From Meandrina meandrites (lineage: Eukaryota; Cnidaria; Anthozoa; Scleractinia; Meandrinidae), in contig OY855904.1 in assembly GCA_963693305.1 (NCBI GenBank), positions 36,089,417-36,153,416 on the forward strand: 64,000 nucleotides of DNA, read 5' to 3'. Positions 46,801-61,800 of this stretch are shown in pieces. Under the pieces are notes generated by a model. The model was not told where the DNA came from. It searched no databases and saw only the letters and a list, made by a program, of their open reading frames with translations. The position numbers and the translations under genes were made by a program. Every line of letters begins with the position of its first letter. Within the stretch, counting starts at the first letter, position 1.

Positions 46801-49800
46801 ACAGCTCTTTTCCCAGTCTTTCCCAGCCAATTTCATCTGTAAGAGTCTGCCAGGCTATAAGATGTTGTAATATTGTTTGTAATGTGAGCATCCTTGCACC
46901 AATAGTCTTACCACATGTTTTATTTCCTGATACAGGAATGCTATGCTTATCGATGTGCAGGTCAAATATCGTATTGTAATCTAAATAGTTGACCGTTAAA
47001 AATAAAATAGAAAATATAATTTGGGAGTCTATAAAATTGTGGCTAAAAAAAACATACACACATGTAGCTGAAACCACATCCACTCCAACTCCTGAGTGCC
47101 TTTCATTCAATTCCTTAATTTTAAGCTTTTTTTTAACAGTTTCAGTTAGACCATTACAGTATGAGTTTTTTAGCAGCATTTTTTTAGTAAAAGTAATAGT
47201 TATGACAATTTTACACCAAGCTTAAGGATAGGATTTGTGAAGGTATTCAATATGGAGAAGTTAATAGGATACAATTAAACATTGGTTCATTTACCATCCA
47301 TTATTGTCAGTTAATGTTTTGATTGGTCAATTTTCCTCTAAGTGACATGTTTCAAGTAGTTGCATTGTAATAGCTGGTATAAGATTAAATAATGTTATTT
47401 TGTTACTAGTCATTTGACACTGTGATCATCATATACAAGACTGGTACTAAAACTTGTTTCAATTTATTGTAAATAATAGAAATTAATAATGTTATGTTTA
47501 AATAGTTTGCAGATTGCATTCCTATTGGTAGAGATCTTGTGCGACTCCTTCAAAATGTTGCAAGGTTTGTGAAGTTTTACATACACACTGCCTGATTAAT
47601 TACTAAGTTAGTGCTGATATGTTAGTGGTGATTATTTCTGTTTAATTAGTTCTTCCCAATCTAGAGTGCTTAACTGAGGATTTTAACTAGATGGACTCAT
47701 AGACTTTATTAAGCACTTCAGCATAATGCTTGATTGAGATCATAAGTACTTACCTGCAAGGGACATTATAATTAAAACACTTAAAATTTATTTTAAGCTG
47801 GCCCGAACCTATTTATTTAACAATGTTTACAGTGCGCTCAAGTTTTGTATAATTATGCAAGTGTAGGAGAACACGTTACAATGTTACCTTGCATTAAGTT
47901 TTATGATAATCCTGACCATACAACTTGCTACCCAAAATACTGGTAAAATGTCCTCTAAAAATGATGCTATGCTTATGCTATGCTGGCTGACACACAAATA
48001 ACAGAACAGTGCTGCCAGACTGTCAGTCATCAAAGCCGTACCAAAAAGAAAGGGGGAAACCAGAAACCTGCGGCAACCACAAACAGTGCCGGCAACAAGA
48101 AGCACAATTTTATGATGCATGCAAGGTCAAATTAAATATTTTATATTTATCCCACCTATCACATTAATTTTATGTCCATTTATTTTGATTCATAAACATC
48201 TTAGCACAGCAGAAACAAACACCTTTGGTATACCCTTGCCAGTTTTCACTGGCAGGTGTAGGTTCCCTTTCGGAGAGGAAGTATAGCCACCAAGTTGTGT
48301 AATTTGAACCATTCACTTTTCAACTGCAGTGAAAACCCTTGTGTTCGATGATATATCAGGGCTCAAAATAATGGCCGGCCAAGATAATAGTTATTTGTCC
48401 GGACAAAATTTTGGTTTGGCAGTCATTTTGACCAATCACATACACAGCTTTCAAATAGATAACTAGAAAAATAAATTCATTTGCATTATTTCTGGAGTTT
48501 ATCAACAGCTAATAAATCATTTAAAAATATCATAGCAGCTTGCAGTCAGGAGGGAGAATTCACATGAGATGGTCACATTCTGCGGCTTTGTGAATGCCAA
48601 GGCGTTTTACCGGTTTGCTAAAACATCACAGAAAACATCTACGTCTGTGAATATGCTAAACAGACAACAATGAACATCGCATGAATCAACACTGAGGATT
48701 AACATGCAGTTACAGTTACAATTGTCGGGTAGGCTGAGAAAAATAGCACTCGTAAGTGTTAAAAGTTTGTAGAAAATATAGTGTTCATACCTCTTTTTAT
48801 CATCTGCAAGATCATGAGAAAATAATACATCATAATATGTCCCCATTTCGCAATTGAATGTGTCCCATATGTGCTGAAAAGTTGACCACCTAAGTTGTGG
48901 TGCTACTTGTCAAACAGAATCCCAGAAAATGTTTCCTAGTACTGTACAAAATAAAAAACTTGTTTTCCATGGCGACTATCTACAGATTGAAACAATAACT
49001 GTCGATATCTTTTATCCTAGCTATGGCATCCGAGTGTTCATCAACAATTTTATTGAAGTGTTCTTTTTAATCTTATGTTAAGCTTCTTCCACATATGTCC
49101 AAGACTAAGCACTTTGCTGTCAATTTATTTTTATTAGTAGTTCAATTCTCTGTTGTGGGCAATAATGAAAACTTCAAGGGATCCATGAGTTTTGAAATGA
49201 GAAGTTAACTTCTGTCACACCCTAATTGAAAGGCCCGGCTGCAAAAGTTTTGTGGACCAACAACATCAGTTTTACTGTTACAGTGAAATCTCACCTCAGT
49301 ATTTATTTACTAGCTAGGTTATTCCACTAGCTTGAAAATTACAGTAAATGGGAAATTAGGATTGCACGATACATTGTAAGATATCCAAAAGTCAAGGATG
49401 CAAATTGTTTCTTCTGGACATAGTTGACATGGCATTTCTTTTATTTCCTACATGCTGAGCCAAGCATGCTGAGCAAAGACAAAGTTCTCTTGCTCGTAGT
49501 ATGAGCCTATGCCCTATTAGTGTCACAACCAAAATGTAAAAGTTAAAATTTCAAGTCAATGTTCATGCCATCCGGAGCTAGGGTCTTGTGAATGAAGATC
49601 ATCCTCATCTCCTCTCTTCGTCTTTTGGTGGCCGCTCCAGCAACTTCCTTAATCACAGACACCAACATGTCATGAATAGAATTGTGACTCCCTTGGCTGA
49701 AATGTTCAGCCACAGGGAATCCACCGTTCTGTTACTGTTGGTATTTTGTGGAACCCTTCCACTGAGTGGAAGTGCTCATCAAATCTGTCTGCAAGCTTAT

Positions 49801-52800
49801 GACCAGTTTCTCCAAAGGACATTGCTTGACATAGAAATCAGTGAGCACAACTCAAAAACGTAACCATTATGTAAATAAATAGCTTCAGGCCACCTCAAGG
49901 ATTTCTAATTCTCATAAGGCTAAATTTATGGAATTTAGGCAAGGGTCAACCTAAGCCAATGGAGGGGATTCAACAATATTATGAAGGGGGTTCCTGGGAG
50001 GTTTGCAGGGGCACTACCATGTGCTTTGCTTACATTGCCTGCTAGCTTGCTCGCTTTATTTCCCTCACTCCCTCCCTCCCACATTCTTTGGTAAGTTCCA
50101 TGCACTGGTTCATTTTGTTGACAGGTGTTTCCTATGGTGACCTCCTTTGCTACTGACGAGATTGCTGCCCTCCTCTCTTGCTATTTTTAAGGCACCTACC
50201 CTCTTATATTGATACTTCAATTGGTTTAATTAGTGTTTTAACTTGCATATGATTGGTCCCAAAGAGCAAGCTTGAAAATCCATTTTTTTTTACCCTGTTA
50301 GTAGTCCTGTTGTATATACAGTTGTTCCTGTAAATGGTTCTTTATTTGTTGTTGTTGTTTCAATTGTCCTTAGCTTGCTTGTAAGATACTAGTTATTTTT
50401 AATAATTAGTTTTTTAGTGGTCTATTGTATTACCAAATAAATAAAATTACGCTTTGTGTTTGTATGAACTTATCAGCCATGCAGGCTAGAGTGCTGAAAA
50501 ATAACACAATGTACTATGTGTTTCACTCTTGCTGCTCAGAGTGAAACTGAATCAGATCCAACCCTAATTAAAACAGAGCTCATCAGCCACTATTACATAC
50601 CATGTAAATTATGCAAGTTTTAATTGATAAAGATGATAATGCTCATTTGTCACAAACATGGGGAAAAAATATTTATTACACATCTGATGCTTTCAGCATT
50701 GCTGATCCTAGCAGTATGCAGGACAAAATGGCCAAGGTCAATTACAAGTCTCTCATAGCTCAGTTGTTAGAGCACCCAACCGGTATCTGGGAAGCCATGG
50801 GGTCAATTCCTGTCAGGATCTCACAATATTTTCTTTGTCCCACACTCAAGACAAATGAACATATCATCTTTATCATTTATTCACCAAGCTTTAAATTCAC
50901 CATCTTCATTATTTATTACTCAAACTTTTAATTATTTGTCCATTTTTGGTGTTGTGAAGAATACCAGAGTTCAGTGCATTATGGAAGGATATTTTACACA
51001 AACCTCAGTCACTTTGTCCACAATTTACAGGTTTGCTTGTAGTTTTCTCCATGTTCATAAAGCAATATTTTTATGTCTTTTATTCTCAGAGGTTCAATTT
51101 TTTGTTCATGCCATGACGAGTCAAGAAAGAAGGCCAGCTTCTTCTTCTCTCTTCATTCGTTCTTTCCTTACTCCCTGTCTTACTCCTTGCAGTCTTCTTC
51201 CATCTCTCTTCCTTAATGTCAGCTCTTTATTTCAATCCTTCTTTGTTTTTTTTACTTGTGAGTTAAGTTTTAACTTGCAAGTAAGTGACTTGATTATGTC
51301 TTGACAGTGGCGGATCCAGGGGAGGGGTCGGGGAGGCTGCCACCCCCCCTTGTTTTTTCGGAGATAGCGCATTTTCTTTGATCTGCCAGAATTATCTTTG
51401 CAGAATTCACATTCACAGTCAAGCCTTCAGTGCAACCCCCCACCCCCTTAGGTGAAGGTCTGGATCTGCCACTGCTTTGAGGTAATTTTTATTAGCTATC
51501 TCATTCTGCTATTTCTAATACATAATTGGTTTTATTGTAAAATTTCCCTGAATTAAATTAATGTCATTCTTTCTACATAATTTGTACCCTTGGGAAAGGT
51601 TTTTAAATTATTAATTTATTGATGATGTTATGGTTCAAGGAATTGCTCAGTTGCTCTACACCAGGACTTCAAGGAAATTTTTGGCATGTAGGCTGCATCC
51701 TGAAATGGAAAATAAGATTTTGTTCTTAACATCCAAGGTAGAGTACTGTAGGACTTTATAATCTAAATTTTAAATAATAACATTGACAAAAATTTAATAT
51801 GTGGACAACAGGCAAGTGACTTCCTTTGGGTAGGACACTTTCATAACAGATTTTCAGGTTTCCCCCACAATTTACCTGCAGAAGCTGTTTTGTTTGTGTA
51901 TACCGATAAGTCCAAGAGCACATACATGATAAGCTCTCAATCTGAGCCCTGACACACTAACTATACAAAGCTACTAATCAGTAATTTGAGCAGCCTGGGG
52001 TTGCAAATTATGCTAAAGGGGGTGACGCTTAACTACCAATTTGTTGCTAAGAAAGATCTCTAACTGTCATATTTGGAAACCAAACCTCATAGGGATAAGC
52101 TTTTTGCACAGTTTGTTTGATGAAAGTTTCCTCCAAGAGTTTCAAATCACAGCCATATTTGACAAGTTGCGTGTCCATGAGAACAGGAAAACTCTAAAAC
52201 TCAAATGGCATAAAGATTTGAAAATTAAAATCAGTGCCAATAAAATAAATAAAGAATGCCCACATGGTTAATGTGATATATCATTTTTCTGAAAGTCGCA
52301 TTATTATAAAAGTTACGGCATAATAAACACCCGTATTTGCAGACTTTCTTCTTTTAGCATTTCCTTTTTTCATGTAAACAGTAATTGGATACGTCAGATT
52401 AAAAAGACGGTTACGTTATCTTAGATTCGCACTAGATATATATATTAAGGTTTTTTAATATTCATGTAAATAAGTGAAAATGCAATTTTCTTTTCCTTCA
52501 TTGTACCTTTATTCTTTTATTTATGTGTTTTATTTATTTATTCATTTCCTGTATTTTTTTTATGTTTTTGTGTATTGATTTATTGTAGATGTGTCGTATG
52601 TTAATCAATAAAAAACTCTTCCTTGTTTCCTACGAGTTTTAGGGATTTAAAGGTCTAATGTGCAGTCTGGGACTGGCACTAGTTTAGCACATGTACACGC
52701 AATGATATATTTTTCAAACCAGGTTTCCCCCCAAACAAAATTCACCATTTAGTGTTCCATAAGGCTCCAAAATTGCTTGCTACAAAATACAGTCATCAGC

Positions 52801-55800
52801 AATCCCTTAGCAACTGCTCTGGATTTGCATTGTAATTTTGTCAAAATCCTTCATGGGCACTTGTAATTGACGAAGTTTAGACATTGCTGGAGTTTTCATC
52901 AGTAAAGTTTGACTTGCTTCAGATTATAAAGCTCCAGAAACCAAAGCATCATTAATTAGCAATTTCTCCACAAAATGAGATGTTTTCACAAAACTTGTAA
53001 ATCACCATTTTTTGGTTTTTCTTTTGCTTTAAGTATTAATTTTTCATTATGGTTGTTTGTAAGATAACCTCCTTCACATTCTTAAACTTTCTCATGCTTT
53101 AGCTGGTTTTGTTCATATGTTAACACTGGGATGGCGCAGTGGTAAGAGTACTCACCTCCCACCGTTGTGGCCCAGGTTCAAATCCCAGACCTGGTTTCAT
53201 GAGGGTTGAGATTGTTGTTGGTTCTCATCTTTGCTCTGAGCAGTTTTCTCCGAGTTCTCCATTTTCCTTCTTCTGGAAAAACCAACATGTGCAAATTCCA
53301 ATTTTATTGCATCTGCAAACGATAAGATATTCTAGTCTTCCCAGATAAGGACAATAAACCATAGGCCCCATCTCCTTCAGTGTTATGGATTGAACATTAA
53401 TGAACCCACACACTTATCACAGCACAAAGTTCCCAGTGATCTGGTCTGGATCAGGACTCCATTTAAACTACAATCCCAGAAAAAAGTAGTTAGGACCTGC
53501 TTATAACATGACAATTCATTACGAATGCTGAGAAATAAAAGATCCCCTTCCCCCCTTACAATGTTGTAATATAGGCAGCAATTATAGGCTTTATCTTTTC
53601 AGGTTACACAACATTGAAGACGGGGAGAGAGGAGATTTTTAGATATTTTCATGTGTGTGAAAAAACAAGAGTTTTGTCTGGCATTGTAGCTATGCTGAAT
53701 TGGATTTTCCTATACATGTATAAGTATTGATTTAAATGAAATAAATAAAATAAAATACACAACCCCACAAGCTTCTAAGATTAACCACAACCAGGTATAA
53801 ATGAAGGTAATATAATCAATCTGTCTACTGTAAAATAAACAAATAAACAATTTACAGGGTAATCCCCAGAAGTATCCAAGTGATTCATTAGTATGGTACA
53901 TGTATTAACTCCTAACAAAACATTCTATGGCAACATGTTTTAAATGGACACCCTGTATGTAGACCAGGTTTGACTGTATTTTAAAAGTGTGATATTGATT
54001 ATCGTATGTTGTAGGTGCGTTTTGGTCAACAGAAAAGGTATCAGGACTGGTTTCAAAAGCAGGTTTGTTTTATTGACACTTTACAGATTACACAAACAGG
54101 GCTCGAGACTAACTTTTTTGATGACTAGCCCAGTGGCTAGTGACAGATTTGATTTTACTAGCCAAGACCAATTTTCTACTAGCCATTATTTTCAAACCTG
54201 AAAACTTATAATTTGGAGGTAACAGTTTCTCTCATTTGACAACCAGGTACTCAACAGAAAACTTTGCTAACAGGCATTTCTTTGGTGTACACAGGTGTAA
54301 AATGGCTGAAAGCCATATAATCTAGGGGTCTAGGTCATGCTTCCTTGGAAGATGTTTAAAATTGGACTCTCAGAAATGTGTTTTCCTAGCATTTGGGGGC
54401 AAAGAAATCTTGTAATTTTGTCATCTTAAAGTTTGCTTCTTTTGGTTTGATATTACAGCTGACAGTGGAACGTATTTGTCGTGTGGAATTTGTCTTTTTT
54501 TTTATTTTTAGTATTTGTCCACCCCTGAAAGTCAGAGTCTGCGGGCAGATCTGATTCGCTACATAGTGGGTGTGGTTCATCCTTGTAATGAAGTGCTGTG
54601 TTCTGACATCATACCAAGATGGGCCATCATTGGCTGGTTGTTGACATCTTGCCAGGTCATTAACTTTTCAGTGAATCGTTGTTCCATTTTACGTTAATAA
54701 GACTATATGATAGCCACTTGTTCTAAGTAGTATGGTGACTGCTGCAAATCTTTTAAACATCTTTATTTTTATTATTTTGTTCAGTGGCATTTTTTGAAAA
54801 TGCTGAAAACCATCATCAGCCACCTTAAGGAGTAGTTGCCCATCAGGCTATTTCTCATCCCTGTTTCCATAGCATTAAGCAAGTAGGTCGGTGTCCTTGT
54901 GTTGTGTTCTTGGGCCAGACCCTTTACACTCAAAGTGCCCCTCTCCACCCATGTGTATAAATGGGTACCAGCAAGTATAATGCTGAGGGTAACCCTGTGA
55001 TGGACTAGCATCACAACCGGAGAGGAGTAAAAAATATAGTCCAGTGCACTAACCATTAGGCCAGTATGCCTCCCTACTGATAAATGAGTACCTGTTGATT
55101 GTAAACAGGACACCTTACCAAAGTAATGCTGTAGGATACCTGTATGTTACAGGGTCAGAGACTGACACAGTAGCTAACTAGCTACAGACTAGTAAAAGTT
55201 TGGTAACGGCCAGTAGGTTTGCAGCTTTCACAAGCCATTTTGTCTCATGAAAATTTGTGGCATTGGAGTACTCATCTTGGTTAAAGGAAACCACAAATGA
55301 GAATTGAATCTGAGAAAACAAACGTATGTGCACATTGTCGATATACCGGTATATTGAATAATATGCCTGAAAGCAGTAAGTTGAAATTACCAAAAAGCAA
55401 ACTAACAATTAACTTTTTTCAGGCCTTTTATGCGAGAAACGAAAGAAATTGTTTGAGCTAAGAATAACTTATATTTAAAATCATATTTGAAATCTTGAAA
55501 TCAATTTTGATTCCTGTTTGCTTATTCAAAGTAAAGTAAAGTTACCAAAGGGTCTTGATAGCACAAGTGTTGTAAATATTTTTAAAAACACAACAACGCT
55601 TTTTCGCTTTTTTTTTTTTTTTTTTTAACATCAAGTTCACAATGGTAACAGAGCAGCACTAGTGACAATCAATGTTCTTGTGTCACTTCTGTTTTTCGGA
55701 AGAAGACTTACACTGGTTTACTAACTAATTATTTTAGCTTTACACCCTTTAAGTACAAATTAGGTTTAATTAAAACTCTCATAGACAGAGCCTACAAAAT

Positions 55801-58800
55801 TAACAACACTACTCAGGGCTTTCAAAATGACATCAAAAACCTTTCTGTTATTTTGAAACGTAATCTGTTTCCTAAATGGCTCATTGACAAGTCAGTTAGA
55901 GGTTATCTTAGAAAGGTCAAAACCACAGAACAGGATGTGGATACTTCAACATCTGACAAATCCAACTGCCATTTTTACAAACTACCATATATTGGTTTTT
56001 ATTCTACCTACACAGGGAAGAAAATTCCATCTATTATTAATAGGTATTGCAAAGATTTAAATGTAAAAGTTATATTCTCTCCATTCAAACTTAGTAGTAT
56101 GTTTAGTCCTAAGGATTTTATTCCCGAGTCTCTAAAATCACGTGTTGTGTATCAGTTTACGTGTGCGAGCTGTGGAGCTCGTTATATTGGTGAAACCAAT
56201 AGGCATTTTCACACACGTGTTAATGAACATCTTTTCCGGGACAAAAATTCCCATGTTTTTAAACATCTTAATTGTTCTAGGCATTGTCGAGATAGTTGTG
56301 ATGCCTCTAGTTTTAAGATTATTGATTCTGCTAAGACTTTCTCACAACTTAAAATCAAGGAGAGTTTTCATATTGAACGGTTAAATCCAGAACTCAACAA
56401 ACAAGTTGAGCATGTCAATTTATCGTTACACTTTTAATGTATCAATTTCAGCTTAGTGGTTATGTCACTATTGTTCTTTTCTATTTTTATTGGTTAGTTT
56501 AGATAAGTTTGCATTTTACGTTAATTTGAATTTATAAAGGCTCATTGTATAGGCTGTTACATATATAATAACGATCATTCTGTAAACCTTATATATTCAT
56601 TATGGCTGATGATGATGTTTGAAACATCGAAACATGTTCCAAAAACTAAAAAGCGTTGTTGTGTTTTTAAAAATAAAGTAAAATTACTTTAACAAGGAAG
56701 TGTGATCCCCCATTTTTGAAGAAAGAACTGTTGTTTGCTATAAACACGTCCAGTCAACTAAAAAACACTCAATTGAAACAAACAAACTTGTTTTGAACAA
56801 AACTTATAAATCAATCAATTAAGTTAACAAATGGCACTTGCTAGTTAAAATGTTTACATATCAGTTTGGGGAAAAGTGGAGATGACAGACGTTTGGTGCA
56901 AGGAATGCTTAAGTACACTCTCTGGGTAAAAGGTTTTCATGCTAGTTAAATTTTTAGTAATTATAAGATTGGTAGCACCATCATTAAGACTATATATTGT
57001 GGTTCTTGTTTCAGACTGCAGTTTCAACAGCGAATGCCAAACTTGCCTTGTTCTTTGACTGGCTGTTTTATCAACCAGACAAAGATAATATCATGAACAT
57101 TGGTAATTCAACAGTTTTACTAATATATATATGTATAATAAATAATGTTACCAAAATTTGAATTTGTGGATAGCTTTCCTTTGAGCCTTTTACAATTTTC
57201 AAGTTTCTCTTGACCATCTAACATTCTAACATACCTTCCTGGTTAGCCAAATCAATTTATACATATTTTGCATTGTATTGATTTAGAACCTGCTATTTTG
57301 TTGATGCACCATTCAATACGAAGTCACCCAGCGATCACAAGTACTTTGATGGATTTTCTTTGCCGGGTACCTACATTCAGTTTTATTTAAAATACATATT
57401 ATTTTGATTTTACATCATGTACATGTTGGTTGCAAGTGAAGAAAACACTCTGTTCCTCTGGGGTTTTTTTGCCACTCATTTTCTGGACATGATAGTGTGA
57501 ATGTTTGAATTCAACAAGACGGGTCAAGTAAAATGTTGCAAACTCTGGACACAATTGAAATCGCAATACAATATATTATGTGCCAAGCCATTCTATTTAG
57601 GCACATATTTAAACATAGACACGTAAAGGGTGTAAGAGTTATTATTTTGGTTTGGTGGCAAAGGGAAACGTTGTTACACTGTTGGACATTAGATTTCAGG
57701 AAGTGAAAGAGAATTAGTGCATGTTTTTGAGTGTTAAGTTTCGTTACAATCTATAAGCTAAATTTATCCTTTTAAAAATGTTAGAACAAACTATAGCAAT
57801 CAGACACAACTACAAATTACTGGAGATATCAACCGTTTTTAATGGTAACTTGATTTGCTCTTTGCTTGGTGTGAAATACATACGTCACTCGCTCACCATG
57901 AAAGCAAAAGAACCACTGTGGCGCCTCAAAGTCTAATTTAATACAGGATATTACAATGCTGCTGGTCAAACATACTCAAAAACAAACATCCGAAGAGTTA
58001 AGTTGAAATACTCTTGACGTGCCGCTAAATTAGCTTTTTGTCTGTTTATCCCCATGGGAACAACGGTAAATGATCGGAGTAACATAAGTGTCAAATTACC
58101 ACTTGTAACTAAAAACAACAAGAGGCCAGAACACACTCCGAAGGAGATTCCTTACCATCTTTACGACTGTTTGTAAATAAACCCTCAGTATGAACGTCAT
58201 AACGACAAATTATTCTTCAAATGTGTTTTGTGCACATTTTTTATGAGTTTTTACTACGGTCAGCAAAACTAGCCCGCCCAAAAGGAACTCTAGAATAACA
58301 GTTTAACGTTGGGTTCATTTTGTCCTGACACAAAGATAAATGTGTTAACACTATTAAGTCAGTAAAAACACAAAATCATGTATGAAGTTTGTTTTTTTTT
58401 TTTGTTTTCTGTTCACTTCAGATTATACCAAATTACAGCAGTTTACCAGATGTTCAAGTAAGACAAGGAGTTATCAAAGCCTTTAGGCACATTCTCAGTA
58501 AAAAAGTTGTGATGTAAGTGACTGCTGCAATATATTTTAATTGTCTTCTGTTAAATCACGACAACTTCAGTTTAGTCACTTACTCCACCAATGTGCTTGA
58601 CTAGATGTCTGTGTCCTCTGTCTGTCTGTTTGTCTACCAGTCCCTGTGTGTTTTTCTATGCTACTTTTTTCAAGAATGTTTATCAATAAATGTAGGTCAT
58701 TGTCTCCATTGTTGGACAACCCCAAGATGGAAAGAGATTTACGAAATTTGATCAGAAGTACACTTGCTGAATTCTGTGATTCAGGTAAACTACTTGTGCA

Positions 58801-61800
58801 ACATATCAAAGCCTTCAGCAGAGTGCAATACTTATTGTAATCGTAACGGCATTTGTGTGACCTGAGGAAAAGAAAACGTTAGACCTTGTGTTTTTACATC
58901 TTAGTATTCTGCGCATGCAGTGATTCTCTTCTTCTATTCATTCTACCTTTTGATTTAGTCAAGTAGGCTTGTTCTATCCGACAGTGTTAATTGAAATAGC
59001 TGATTTAAGCCAGATCCCATGGTCACTAGTAGATCTAAGTCTGTCCGTATCCCTAAGCCAAAGGAGTCTATATCCACTTGTTAATGATGTGGAGTCCATA
59101 TCTATTACTGGACTGATCTAATAGACTCCATGGCTCAGTTGTTCGAAGGGTGGATAACAATATCCACCGGATAAATCACTTTCCAGTGGATAGCGTAGAC
59201 TATTTTGCCAACACTAATCCACTGGATAGTGGTTCATCCGGTGGATAGCGCTATCCACGTTTTGAACAACGGGGCCCATATCTGCAAGTGGATCTCGACT
59301 AGGTGCAGAACATTCTGTGACATTGGCTCTGTACGATCCTTAATTTGGAGCCAGAAAATGGATCTGTTTTTTTACTTGCAGGCTCAAAACTTGAGGAATC
59401 TTCCACTTCAGCATTTAGCAAAGTAGAAAGCTCGTCTGCTTCATCAGCAAGTGACATGCTAGGCTCTCTGGGTTCTAGGATGATGGAGGCAGACACAAGT
59501 AGCACCACAAAAGACACTGAGTTGGTTGACAGTGGAGTGGATGAGGAAATGGAGCCACCTGATGAAGAGGCTGTGTTCTCAGACCCTGATGAAGAGGATG
59601 AAGGCGATATGACACCTGGCGGCAAATCAGAGAACTCTAAAGAGAAGGATTACGAGTTTAAACCAATTGAAAAGGAAGGCATGGATGACAATGAGAATGA
59701 AGGGGATAGTAACGAGGATATCACTGAGCTTGAAGATCTTGAAAATTTGGGAGACGAGTTGAAAGAGCTGGTTATTAAATTATCACAAGAAAGGTACACA
59801 TATAGTTTTTCATTAAAAAAATCGCATAATCGTTACTGACAGTATATCTGAAAGGTAAAAAGATTGAAATGAAAAAATTCTGAGATTTAAGCTAAAATTA
59901 CATCTTCATAAAATAGGACAATTTAAAAATGTTGAAAGTAATTATAATTCTGGCAACCTGAATAACAAAAAGATTTTTTCGCGGTTTCTGTCCATAATTT
60001 CAGCAGATGTAACAGACTAGCTTGCCTTGCTATGCCACATTTCTATTGAAAGTGAAATAGTTTTTTTAGTAACGCTACACTTCTGTGATGTATTCATGCT
60101 GTGAGTGTGGGTTTCATTAATAGCTGTACCTTTCAAACAAGTACAATTTTACGCCCAAGTATTAAGGCACTTGTTAAGCATTTTTATTTCACTTTCAACA
60201 GAAAACACTTTATGTTTATTCTCTTAAATAATTTGAGTGTTTCTTTCCGCAGCGATTCGACAGTGCGATGCAATATAATGGAGAATATCCTAAAGAGTAT
60301 TGCATCCCTGGTGAGTCATATCGTTACTTTTAAGTTATTTTTTTTAAAAATTAAATGTTTATCAAAAGTTATTATTCAATGGAAACTCAGGCTCAGCCAC
60401 TGCACACAAATAAACAGTTAAACGGCAAGCTCAAGATTTCTATCGGCTGAAAGTTCCGAGTCATGCAACTATCAAAAGTCGATCGGAAACCTCAAACTTG
60501 CTGCCTTATTGTTTTAGCATAACCCAGAGACCGATCTATTTAACAAAAAGTTCAATGAAAGTGACTTATTGATAGTTTCGTTTTGTGATTTCGGCAATCT
60601 TACTCGCGCACGCTCCCAGGATAGTCTATGCATATCCAATCAGATTGCGAGATTGCGAGTTTGCCTTTTGTGTTATGCTAATGGTGGTTAGTCCACAATA
60701 GCTCAGCAAATCAGATTGCAGCATTTGCATTACTGTACTAATAGAATTCTGCTAACACAAATTATCTGAAATGACGGAGAGAGTTTGGAATATCCCTTGA
60801 TGTTAGTTTTGGTTACATTAACACATTGTAGTGGATGATCTTTTTAAAACTCCATGTAACACTTCGGAAAGATCTTCACTTGGTGCAGTTGAGCAAATGA
60901 ATACATGTACGTATACAGCGAAAGTCTAACAAAATATAGACATCCCTCTAACTATAATACATGTATATTATGTCAAATCAGTAACATGATATTTGTGATA
61001 TGTTTGCAGGAAGAATTTGAAGATGACACAGCAAAGTCTCTGGCTGTTTGTCTCAACTTTTGCTTGATAGATGATTTAATTACTCCTTGTATCTTGAAAG
61101 ACAGGTGTGTGGCATTAAATAAGTTTGGTTACAGCTTTTCAGTTAACCTGTGACTAACATTTTAAGATGAGGTCGGTAAAGGCTCATACGCAAAAGATCC
61201 CGTAGTACTTCATCAACTACACATGATATAGAATGATCACACCATATCAACCTAAAAGTTAACAGCCAGTCGTGATTCAGTGGTGATTGTGTCGATAAGC
61301 AGTCAAAGTAAAAGTGCAGTGACTAGCATACTAAATATTGCTCCGAGTTTTTTACTGTATGTTAGTTTGAACAGTCATCAAATGTGCTTTTTGAATGGCT
61401 AATAACTAATTGTTTTTAAGCAGGTTTAAAACATCCTTTGAGCTAACACTTGTTAATAACTTGCATAACCTTAGATATAGTTACACACATGCAGGCAATA
61501 ATACTTAGTTTTAGATAAATGTTTAAATATAACAGTTGGATAATTTATTTCATATGTTCTCAATAAGTTTATTGGTACATGCACTGAGCCATCAGCTAGA
61601 CGACTTGACTCTAATACTTTATCAAAATACCATCATTGTTGCTAATATTGAAATGAAAATTGATCGTTGTTTTTTTTTTATTAGAAATGTAGAGGACTGT
61701 CTAGATGGACCAATCTACGTCTTATGTCGGTCAGTAAATTTACGTGCATGTCGCCTGTATTAACTAGCAGTTAACTGGGATAGTACTTTTGTTACAACTT

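Larger units (their letters stand above)
39614..47505 (+). other. INTS3 intron 6, ~7.9 kb
   Basis: Holds the nested TTAA elements (39793-40852), a direct-repeat pair (near 41455-41505 and 43668-43710: tgagttattttt...ctcttagtcggc), a partial copy of the 18.4-kb repeat family (43150-43660), and long AT-rich tracts. Open frames at 42537-42971 (plus) and 46736-47179 (minus) are unassigned. From 44 to 47.5 kb I see nothing definite. Confidence 0.5.
47565..50959 (+). other. INTS3 intron 7
   Basis: Contains a minus-strand Penelope remnant (49560-49862) and a tRNA-derived repeat (about 50750-50935). Otherwise AT-rich, nothing recognised. Confidence 0.55.
55546..56673 (+). mobile_element. 5'-truncated Penelope-like element with terminal inverted repeats
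   Basis: A 27-bp terminal inverted repeat (tttttaaaaacacaacaacgc near 55576 against gcgttgttgtgtttttaaaa near 56652) encloses RT C-terminus, GIY-YIG domain and a hammerhead. Imperfect flanking 14-mers taaagtaaagttac (55532) and taaagtaaaattac (56674) may be the target duplication. A run of ~20 T follows the left inverted repeat. Exact left end uncertain. Confidence 0.75.
54656..57014 (+). other. INTS3 intron 11
   Basis: Holds a minus-strand SINE (54825-55085) and a Penelope-like element (55546-56673); the remainder is unremarkable. Confidence 0.6.

Noticed and set aside
46736..47179. 147-residue minus frame in intron 6
   Set aside because: No recognisable motif; retained only as a note because of its length.
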